DNA of 64,000 nucleotides from Alligator mississippiensis (taxonomy: Eukaryota; Chordata; Crocodylia; Alligatoridae), in NCBI RefSeq assembly GCF_030867095.1, contig NC_081832.1, forward strand, positions 58,575,444-58,639,443, given 5' to 3'. Below the pieces are notes generated by a model, which saw only the letters and a list, made by a program, of their open reading frames with translations, was not told the DNA's origin and ran no database searches. Of this stretch, positions 54,901 through 64,000 are shown one piece after another. Position 1 is the stretch's first letter. The number at the start of each line of letters is the position of its first letter. Position numbers and translations under genes: made by a program.

Positions 54901-55570
54901 ATGTGATAAGTGGATTAATGTACAACCTCCATGTTAGGGCTGAAAGATTACTCTACCCGTTCTGCACATGTAGTTACATGTTACAGTTCAAATGTGCTAA
55001 CTCTAAGGAATGTTAGGCTATGTGAAAGTTGGCATGTGCTGTGAGCAGTTGCATGTTAAGGGTTAATGCCGTTTCTAATGTGCACAGATCGGGCCTGCCA
55101 TTAGAAGCGTTAGAGGGCTGGTGAGCAGGAACGTAGCTTGGAGCTGGCAAGTCCGCTCCATGCCTGCCTGACTCACTGCCCCTATAGTGGTGGTATAAGG
55201 TCCACGATTGGGCCTGCATCTCCCCTTCCGGCCCAGTTTAGCCTCCTGCACTGCCCCAGCCAGCCCAGATTGAGCCTACAGCTGCCTGACAGCTCCCCAT
55301 GAGCCCAGATTGAGCCTGTCCTGCCCCCACCAGGCATTGCAGCTTCCCACCCACCTGCCCCTTTCCCCTGTAGGAAACTAATTTGGAACTTAAAATGTTA
55401 GAAGTCTGTATGCACCTGGAGCTTTACAGTGTTGGTTAGCAGAGATGGAATGGAATGAATAACATTGCCATCCAAGAGGTAACATGGCCTGGATGTGGAT
55501 ATGTTAAGTGGAGAACTATTGTTCTAAGGTAGAACAGATACCCCAGAGTTGTTAGTTAATAGTGGAAAAC
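54901..55570. other. Unassigned DNA
   Basis: 'gcccagattgagcct' is repeated at about 55262 and 55300. Nothing else recognised. Confidence 0.45.
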
Positions 55571-58240
55571 AAATATCTCACTTTAAATCAAGGAAATGGA
55601 GTTTATAAGTGAAAGACTACTACATCTGCAATGAAGAGGAAGAGGGCATCACATCCATTTGGTTAATATCCATGCCCCTACAGAGCATAAACATAAAGAC
55701 ATCAAGAATGAATTGTATGGGAAAACTAGAAACTGTGAAAAATTATCAAGAAGATTGCTATGCAGCATGAAGATTATTTTAGGTGACTGCTAGGTTAAAA
55801 CAGGAAAAGAAGGATTCCTGGCAAGGTACAATAGATAAGAGAGCTGCACGATGAAACCAAAGACAATGGTATAACGCTAATAATATTTGCCACTTCCCAG
55901 AACTTGATTATTAAGAGCACAACACTCCCACACAATAGTATACATATAAGCTATCTGGTGTTCTCTTGATGGAAGAATATGCAAGCAGATCAACCATGTT
56001 GATTTCATACTAATATTGCTGATATCTGCTTATATTGTGAGCAGATTCTGGACACTTTCTTATGGGAGTAAAGTTTAGGCAGAGGCTGACCATGAAGGAC
56101 AGCAAGTTTAACCAATGGACTCAAGCAGAGCAGATCACACAGGTGCTCTTCAAAATGTGGAAGTGGGAGAAGAATATTGATTAAAGCTCTACAACAAATT
56201 TTGGGCACTAGGAGATATGGAAGATATGGATATTGAAGAGAGGGGGAAAACATCCAGTAGAACACTGAAGGAAGCAGTAGTAAAAGGACAGGAGTAAGAC
56301 CAAGAAACAAAACAGATTGGATTGATGGAGAATGTCAACAAGTAATACAAGTAAGAACACAAGTAAAAACAGGGCACAGCAAAATCCAGGGCAGGCCAAG
56401 GGAGTGAGATATCAAGAGTACTGCAGGGAAATGAAGAAATTAATCAGGGTAAAGAAATGAGACTATAAAGCAGAAAGTTGCTGAAATAGAAGGTAAAAGA
56501 TGAATCAAAAATGTAAGAGACTTGTTTAAATGAGTTAGAATGGAGAAGAGGCTACCAGCTGAGGTTGACACTGTTGTATGACAAAAATGGGAATCTAAAG
56601 ATAGCCTGACAAGAAAACCTGAAGGTTTGGAAAGACTATCAGAGAACTTTACAAATGGAGAGTATGAAAATGAAGGAAGAATTATTGAATATCAGACTGC
56701 TGAAGTCAAAATAGTCTTTTCTAGAAGATATACAGATCCCTGTTCAAACATTTAGGAATAATAAGGCACCAGGGATAGACAACCTTCCAGCCAAGTGCCT
56801 GACATTTGTACTGAAGGCATTGAAGCATCATCTCCACAAGATGATTAAAATGTCTGGAGAGAGGAAAGAATTCTTGGATAATGGAAGCAGGCAATAGCAC
56901 ACCCAATTTACAAGAAGGGTGTTTGAAGAAAGTGCAATAACATTACTGTGCACAGTGTACAAAGTTTGTTTTTTTTTTTCTCAACTGCCGCTAAACCAAT
57001 TGCTCCCCTATATGCAAGAAATTGTGGGAGATCACCAGTGTGGATTTAAGAAAGATCAACTTGTGATCAGATATTTTCAGTGAGATTGTTTCTAGAAAAG
57101 AAATAGGAAGTTGCAAAAGATGTACTTCAAATTTACATAGACTCTATCATAACTTATAATACATTAGAAGAGTGCCACTGCAGTCAATCATGGTGGGATT
57201 TGGAATTCCCCAAAAACTGGTATGTCTCACTAGGATGCGTAGTGAAGGGTCAAGGAGTTACATGAGAATTGAGGGAATGCTATCAGACCTGATAGGAATC
57301 AATAGTGGGCTCAAACAAGGGGATGTGCTGTCACCAGTGCTTAAGAAGAAGGAAAAAGTCTGCAGCTGAATGAACTGCACCAGGTATTTTGCTTATGCAG
57401 ATGATTCATGCCTGTAAGGAAAGGAAATGGAACTGGTACAAAAGGATATAGGGATCACAGAGATAAACAGCAAAGAAGTCGGGCTTGCTCTCAATGCCAG
57501 CAAGACTACATACATGATCACATCTAGAAATAAATCATAGGATCACAGGAAGATAAGGATAACGAACAACAATGTGGTAAAGGTTGAGAAATTTAAATAT
57601 TTTGGAACCGTAAAGCACTGAGGAAAATCAAATAACTGAAGAAATCAGGGCAAGAATTTAGTGTGCTAATATATGCCTGTTGAACCTGGATAAAACGATA
57701 GCATCAAGGAAAATCTCAAAGAACCTTAAAATCCAGAACATTTATAGTCCAACTTATAGTACATTTATTCCACCTGTCCTTTTATATAAATATATGGATG
57801 CTGACAAAGGCAAATGGAAAAAGGCTGCAAGTGTTTGGTGAAAAAGAGCTAAGGAAAATATTTAATACAGTGCAAGAAAACAGAATATGGGGGAGGCGGT
57901 GCAATCAAGAGCTTGCAGCCATTTGCAGAAGACCTGATGTCTTGAGCTAGGTAAGAGTGCAGAGAATGAAATGGGTGGGGCATATCATGAGAACCAATGA
58001 GAGAAGGCATGGGAGGCAGATTTTTGAAGCTGAGGTGAAAAGTATCAGATCTCAAGGTACACAAAGGCAATGGTGGGAAATAATATAAAAAGCGACCTGG
58101 AAGGGATAAACAAAGATGTGGTACAGTGGAAGGAGACTGTGCAAGATAGGAGGATAGAAGACTGTAGTTAAAAGCAATTGCAGGCCCTTGAGACCAGAGA
58201 GAGAGCAGCTTGTGGAGCAGGCTGACCTTACTGCAACACA
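55571..58240 (+). mobile_element. Decayed RTE-like LINE (non-CR1)
   Basis: Endonuclease part (about 55640-56060): 'NIHAPTEHKHKDIKNELYG'-like reading, 'NETKDNGITLIIFATSQN' and 'NMQADQ', as in APE endonucleases ('NVHAPTE...FAxSxN...IDH'). RT part: 'APGIDNLPAKCL' (56770), 'CGDHQCGFKKDQ' (57030), 'GINSGLKQGDVLSPVL' (57295-57345) and 'YFAYADDS' at 57385-57408 (active site YADD). After it, 'EVGLALNASKTTYMITSRNK', then 'NGKRLQVFGEKELRKIFNTV' and 'VQRMKWVGHIMRTNERRHG' (57960-58010), the typical C-terminal region. The wording differs from CR1 (YADD, not FADD; GLKQGD, not GVPQGS). At least ten stops or shifts; an old, dead copy. RTE versus a sister clade cannot be settled by eye. Confidence 0.7.
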
Positions 58241-60040
58241 GACTCCCCAACCTCAGCAATCCTCACCTGAAGAGAATTCTCCTTGATACGCTCAGAGGGT
58301 TTTTTAGCTCATCTCTTCCTGCCTGAATGTGCGGATGTTCCTGTCTTAAAAGCATTTAACGCATTTGAAAGATAATGTGTAAAACTGCACCCTGAAAGAC
58401 TAGTTCTCTGGTAGTCCAGTGCTTCTGTTAGTCGCTCAAAGAGATGAGAAGGCATCTTTTTTGCTTCTGAAGAAAGCTTTATTGACTTCTGCTTCTCCTC
58501 CTTCTCATGACTAGTTTTTAAGCATTATGCACTAGCCACACAAGGGTGGGAGTTTTGACTGAGAAGTTCTGGTGCCCCTGCTGATACTGAAAAAATCTCT
58601 CAGGTACCCATTTAGAGGTATTGTTCTTCTGCTCAGGGTCACAGACCAATCACCAGATTTGGAGGCAGAAAGGAATATTGCCCATAAATCACACTGGCAA
58701 GGTCTAGCAGAGAGGAGGGTCATTTTCCTCTGTAGCATTACATGTGGTCCATGTCATCATCCTTGGCGCTGGTCATCTCTGCTTTTTCCTTTATGTTCTG
58801 ATTGCCCAAATTTATTTTAGTGTCTTGGAAGGCCCCTTTCACTAAGGCATAACTAAAAATACATTTTTAATTACATGCAAGAATGTAATGTCATGGAACA
58901 ATGTAATATTAAGTTTGTTTGTTAACTAGATATTTTGGTATATTTAATCATGTGAGCTACATCATCTCTCACAAATGCAAATGATCTTAGCTGGTCAACA
59001 TTACATGCAATAGTCAAGTGAATGACATCAGGGCAGTGTATGGGCACTGTGGATTACTTTGCAGTTTCCAGGAGTGGCAGACAGCATAGGCTCTTGGCAA
59101 AGGAGAGGTATTTTAGGAAATAATTTCAGAAGATCCAGCAACTCCTCCTGGTACTTAAAATAGATAAATCCACCAGGATCCCAAGGCAAGCTCCCCACAA
59201 CATTGCGGATTTACTGTATCTCCACAAAAGTGGTTGCACATATAGTAATTGTGCAAAACCTATTTCTCTGCCTGCACCCTGGTTGCTTAGGTACTTTTTG
59301 TGCAAGCCTGTATGAATGCATGGTATATCACATCCAGAATGATGGCTCTTTCAGTAATTCAGTATCTTTTAAAGGCATGCTGTTTGCGTTTCTTTGTTGC
59401 AAGTGACAGGTCCAGAATTCTGGTGTATGTAGCTTGGCATTTGAAAACTGTTCTTTTTTCTCTTTCTCTTCATGGCAATGGACCATATGTTTGTTGTAGC
59501 ATATCTGTCTTCATTTGCTCATGAAGAGCACCTACAGCACAGTCTAAGACCATGAAGCACTCAAATGAACTTTCTTTGCATTATGAACTTGTTTTCCTAT
59601 CAAAATAAATATGGTACAAAAATATTGTATTAAAAACTTATGTAACATTTCATTTCCAACAGACCATACCATGTGGAGACAGCACTTTGAACAGAAAACA
59701 TCAGCTTAATATTAGAGAATGTATCCATTTACATAATAAAAGTCCTATTGCTTTTTGTTACTTTACAACACTGTAAATCCATCACAAATGCATTCTGGTT
59801 GACTGAATCCAGATTTAAGCAAGCTTGAATGCTGGCAGGAGCTTTTTAAAAATATGTTTGCTATGGTAAATAATGAGATGAAACTTGAGGGACATGTGCA
59901 GGATAATCTACAACAAAATGTTAAAAAGAAATAAATATAAAAAAACTGCACAGTATGTTTACAAGAAAAATAATACCCAAAATCAGTACATTGGATCAGG
60001 TATGACCTCCATTATTTGACTGTACTCTGTACAGTAATGT
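58241..60040. other. Unique DNA
   Basis: About 1.8 kb without a recognised gene or repeat. Short frames at 58532-58820 on both strands lack motifs. Confidence 0.45.
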
Positions 60041-60045
60041 AGTGA

Positions 60046-60966
60046 TGTAACAGGGGTGCCTTCTCGGGGCCAATCTACCAACACCTACCCACCTGTTCGG
60101 AGCCAACCACCTGCCTTCTCACCTGCCATGCCTTGTTGTTATCTAATTAGGATGTTAAGTAGGTGGGAGACTGCCCATTTCTTACCCCGATGACAGGGGG
60201 AGCTATCTGTGGTTCCGTTCCTCCCCTACACTGCAGCCCAAGCCTCACAGATGGCATCCACTGTTCTTCACATCACTGGCCCCACACTGGGCCCCAGAAT
60301 CCTCTAGCCCAGACCCCCACAAGATCCCTCCACTCAGGCAGCCTACTTCACCTTCATTCTGGGATACCTAGCTCCCTGAGCTGTTCCCCCTTACAGGTGT
60401 GGTCCCCCCAGGACCTTTGACTACACAGGCCCTGGCCTCATCTCCAGGTCAGTCGGAACCCCAGGCCCTCAGCTCTGGGCATCCCTCACAGTGGGCTCCT
60501 GGCCCTTTGACCCTTCCGGTCCTCGTCCCAGCATTGACCAGTCAAGGGATTTCAAGTCAGGATTCTGGGTCTATAGCCCCACTGTCTCTCCTGGGTCCTC
60601 CATCTGGACCCTACTAGGGGGTGGTTGTGGGAGCTGGGGTTATTAAGGCACCCTGACCCACCTCACACTAGGGTGGTACTGGCCTGGCATTTCCTGAGGG
60701 CTCCCATACCACTGGGGGCCCCACCAGACCACCCATTCCCAGCAGGGTGCAGTTTTAGGTCATGCCCAGGACCAGGAGCCTCCGAGCCATCCCCTACAGC
60801 TCCTGCCCTTACCTCCAGGATGAACCTTGCAGTCGGGCAATATTACTGCCTGCCTGCCAGCAATGAACTGTTCTGCTTATATAGGCAGCCAAGGATCGCA
60901 ATCAAGCACCTGCTGGCTGCTCGGCTGGGCCCTTAAAGTGGCAGGCACCAACAGTGCCCTGCCACA
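60046..60966 (-). mobile_element. Solo LTR, relative of 31234-32218
   Basis: Reading on the minus strand it starts tgtggcagggcactgttggt and ends ggcacccctgttaca, the TG...CA form. Flanks agtga (60041-60045) and ggtga (60967-60971) match at 4 of 5. A TATA box 'cctatataag' lies at about 60885-60876, some 85 bases into the LTR. The first 45 bases resemble the start of the LTR at 31234 ('tgtcgcagggcactag...cttttaagggc'). GC-rich; frames on the plus strand (60163-60936) are proline/serine-rich shadows. No internal region remains. Confidence 0.7.
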
Positions 60967-60971
60967 GGTGA

Positions 60972-61319
60972 CCATAAATGAATGTGCTTACAATGTGACT
61001 GTAATGTCATTACACTGATTTATAGCTGTTGATACCTCCTTGATCACACGTTTGGAAGAACTGCATCAAGAAATTATTCATTTTAAATAAACAATACTTT
61101 TATTTTTTTCAACTCAAACTTTACCAACTTTGTATTCATATAGGTGTTTTTGTTTTATTTTGGTAAAGAAAACTACCATGAAAGGTTCAATTTCAGTGAT
61201 AGCATGAAATTCCACCTGAGACTAAAGATCAGGAGTATGGGACAGGATGTACTTTCTGAATTACCATATTTAGTTCCCTGCCATCACACACAACTTTTTT
61301 CCTGTAATTCCATTAATAA
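60972..61319. other. AT-rich spacer
   Basis: Nothing recognised. Confidence 0.5.
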
Positions 61320-61825
61320 TTTTATTAATTGGGATGTTGGCTCCCCTTTCTGGTAGTCTTCCAGGGAGATTGTTCTAGAGATCCACTCTAAGCTACCTCC
61401 CAATATACAGCCTAAATTTATTCAGGGCCAGTTTATATGTATTTGTTCTTGTTCCTTCTCCCAGCAGCACTGGTACAGCTGGCCAACATCACCAATGGCT
61501 GTTATTTGTGCACTCCATCCTCCCCCCCAAATTGGTACTTGGAGCTGTTGCCTCCCACCCCCCACCCCTAAGCTATTCTATTGTTCCGCATCCTCAACAC
61601 CCTCCTCACTCTTCTTCTAGAACTGCTCCGTCTTTCTTGAAGTTGGGATGCCCAGACCTGTACGCAGCATACCAGATGATGCCTTACCAATGACTTGAAC
61701 AATAGTATTAATATTGTCCCTCTTTACTAGACATACCTCATCTAAAAGATTCTGTATTTGCTTTTTCACTGCCTCATCACATTGGTGGTTCATGGTTATC
61801 TTATTATCAAATAACAAGTAAAATT
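61320..61825 (-). mobile_element. Old CR1/L3-type LINE fragment
   Basis: The plus strand holds 'ttgttcttgttccttctccc' (about 61442) and further 'gaagttgggatgcccagacc', 'tgtacgcagcataccagatg' and 'ttcactgcctcatcacattg', the minus-strand image of the CR1 C-terminal 'LxVQASKIQ...NHQCDEAVKK' part. 'MLFDNKITMNHQCDEAVKKQ' translates at 61817-61758 on the minus strand. Confidence 0.65.
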
Positions 61826-62089
61826 TTTTTACGTCTACAGTATGTTTAGTATGGTTTGTGTGGTAACACAGTAATTATGAAAATTATAAACGTATATCAT
61901 GGAAAGAAGTTCAAGGAAAGCGCTGGGCTCGGTTTTGGGACATCTGCTGTTCTACCACAGATTTCTTGTGTGACCATGGTAAACGTAGCCCAAGATTCAA
62001 ATAGTCTCAGAATGTACCTTGACCTAGGTGCTTCTCAACCTATCTACCCCAAGAGAATGATTCAAAATGACCTAGTTAAGTGGTAGAAT

Positions 62090-62760
62090 CCCTATACAGT
62101 GAATGGAGAGACTTTGGAGGTGCCTAAAGTGATCCAGTTTTAGGTGCCTGGCTGTGTACATAGTATGGAGAACATTAAGCTCCTCCAAAGGTTAGTTTTA
62201 AAAGTCTGGGGATGCTTGAAGGTAGCAAGTGCAAACTGCTGAAGTACAGGTGCATCTCCTGAACTCTTGCCTCTGAGGAGCTTAGGTGCCTGATTGAAGC
62301 TGTCCTTTAGGCATCTCCATTCACTTGGGATCCACAATGCTTTTATACACTTCAGAGGATACACAGCCACACCATGGATTTCTGAAGATGGAATTCAGAA
62401 TGCCTAGTCTCTCTTGTGTGACAGTCTCTCCTTCATCCTGTTTGCCTAAAACCCAGTGGTTAGAACATTTGCCCAGAAAGTCTTGGGTTATTAGCACCAA
62501 ATACCAGAGTGGGGATTGAATCCATTTCCCACTTCTCAGGGGAGTGGCCACTGAGCACCTCACCTACGAGTACAAGAATCAAAAGGCCAGAGGAAAAGCA
62601 GGCTAGAGGAAGTATTCCTCTACTGCCTACTGATTGCTGTACTCCCTTGGCAGGGGGAAGGTCCTCAGTTCTGGTCCCTGATCTTGTGGAAAGGAAGAGA
62701 TTTGACTTCAAATACCCTCAGAGTGAATTAGATCTAAAAAAAATTATTGCACTTCCTGTG
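62090..62760. repeat. Old repeat: small foldback plus tRNA-like segment
   Basis: cagtgaatggagagactttg (62098) and tctccattcacttggga (62315) are facing copies that bound about 230 bp containing 'aggtgcctaa' and 'taggtgcctg', a MITE-like unit. Beyond it 62450-62540 reads 'cccagtggttagaacatttg' and 'ccaaataccagag', weakly like tRNA box A and box B. Compare 6318-6960. Confidence 0.35.
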
Positions 62761-62769
62761 CAAATTTTC

Positions 62770-64000
62770 TAGGCACAGAGCCATAGAAAAAAAAGGAGCA
62801 CCAGCACCACTCATTTTTTAAATAGAACTTAATACTGTCATATGAGTTAGTGATGGTCTTTGTCCTCTTATCTTTATGGGGATTCAGGTAGAATTTGGAG
62901 GCTTCCCAGGGACAATTTGAATTGCAATGAAGCCGAAGCAGTGATTGAAGTGCTTCACTTGAATCACTTCTGACCATTCACAGAAACTTTAACATAGGAA
63001 AATTTTCTTCTAGTTTGTAGTATTTTCAAACTGTCTAGACATCCATATCACATGCCTAAGTAAGCCCTCCTGTAATACTCCCAGTCCATACAGCAAGGAC
63101 TGGAAAACTTAAACCTGGGTCTTTTGCTCAGCAATTTAGGTTACTCCTAGCAGGCCATCAGGCTGGGGAACAAAATACATTTGATAAATTTCTAAGTGAA
63201 TTGTTAGAAAGAAAGTCAAGAAGAGCTTGAACCTTTTGGCCAAATTTCAAATTGAAACATGAAACTTTAATGGAAGCCCATAAGAGTTCAGCTACTGTTT
63301 CTTGCTGCTGCTATTTTAACTCCAAATGCTGCTTTCTACTAGTTTCAGCAGGAATGGAATTTGCAAGTGCCCATGTGCATTAGAAAAGCCTACTGCAGAA
63401 ATCCCACCTAGTTTTTCAGGCACTGAAGATTCAGACTGGCATGAGAAAGCTTTTTGTGTCTGTTCCAATGTGAATTTAAAGTTTACCTGGCACAAACTTC
63501 AATTCTGCAGTATTTGGTCCAGTCATTAAATCTGTCTTGATTACAATTTAATAAACTGTCCCTCTCACATTCTGTTAAATGAATGACTCAGTGATTTAGG
63601 ATTATCTCAAGTAAGAGCAATTAAAAAATAAAGTTTTTTCCATGCCCTCATTGAGCTGCATATTTTGTTTTATCAGGTTGACTGCATGTGATGCCTGTAT
63701 TTTGCCTCTGCAGAGGAATAGAGTTGTGCAGTGTTTTCTTTGCCAGCTAGTATAGCCAAAGCCTTTGGCCTTAATAAGAGTTAATGGAAGGTATTTAAGG
63801 ACAGAATTATTGGCTTTCAACATACAGTTTCCCCTTTTGAATGGGGATGGTGGGGGTTACAGCTATACTGTTAGTGGAGTGTGAACAGAATTAACCTAAG
63901 TGCACATGTAAAGAATAACAAAATAGCTTGAACTTTCTAGAAGCCTTTTGTTTTTACTTTTAAGTAAAGGAAGTTTTAAAAATTCTATTAAAATCTTAAA
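62770..64000. other. Unique AT-rich DNA to the window end
   Basis: No gene or repeat recognised. Confidence 0.45.

Noticed and set aside
62450-62540. tRNA gene
   Set aside because: Only box-A-like and weak box-B-like words; no cloverleaf or anticodon stem can be drawn.

Overview
This window looks like gene-free DNA from a reptile, most likely a crocodilian and less likely a turtle. I base that on the mix of repeats: several CR1 LINEs with typical 3' ends, Penelope-like elements, many hAT and other inverted-repeat DNA transposons, Ty3/gypsy-type LTRs, and AT-rich unique DNA between them. I found no exon, tRNA, rRNA or CpG-island promoter of a host gene that I could defend. Every long reading frame belongs to a transposable element or is an antisense or GC-rich shadow of one.

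Layout. 1-16.8 kb is mostly unique or very old sequence. It carries a 1.6-kb solo LTR (3009-4620), a perfect 20-bp palindrome (6268-6312), hAT-type and other small inverted-repeat elements (7.5, 8.0, 9.4-10.3, 10.9, 12.1 kb) and Penelope tail pieces. A CpG-rich solo LTR follows (16805-17577), then a Penelope-like element with reverse transcriptase and GIY-YIG nuclease parts (18060-19720, minus). From 20.2 to 30.6 kb there are two old plus-strand CR1 copies riddled with later insertions. The second is cut by an LTR-like block carrying a small MITE, and separately by a hAT element that was itself entered by a 6-kb LTR retrotransposon (24435-30449, minus). That retrotransposon has its integrase upstream of reverse transcriptase and a SCAN-like gag, which places it with the Gmr1 group of Ty3/gypsy.

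31.2-35.5 kb holds a solo LTR with perfect 5-bp target duplications, then a decayed autonomous hAT with BED finger and transposase. 35.6-41.1 kb is an old minus-strand CR1 split by a nearly complete 4.6-kb CR1 (36445-41014). This CR1 has an SGNH-esterase ORF1 and an endonuclease plus reverse transcriptase ORF2, and a short TTAGGG array sits at its 5' junction. Further right are more hAT elements (41.9, 43.1, 46.1 kb), a GC-rich foldback region (44.7-45.7 kb), a 5'-truncated CR1 with an open 667-codon reverse transcriptase frame (47.6-49.8 kb, minus), another MITE (50.0 kb), an old CR1/L3 split by a hAT derivative (53.0-54.9 kb), a decayed RTE-like LINE (55.6-58.2 kb) and a solo LTR (60046-60966).

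The elements act in families. CR1 and Penelope copies supply autonomous retrotransposition. The hAT at 32-35 kb appears to be the autonomous relative of the small element at 53.4-54.2 kb. Three LTRs (23, 31 and 61 kb) seem to be cousins. The nesting order gives a relative time scale, with the Gmr1-like LTR element and the 36-41 kb CR1 among the youngest insertions. Boundaries were read by eye; coordinates with target duplications are the firmest.
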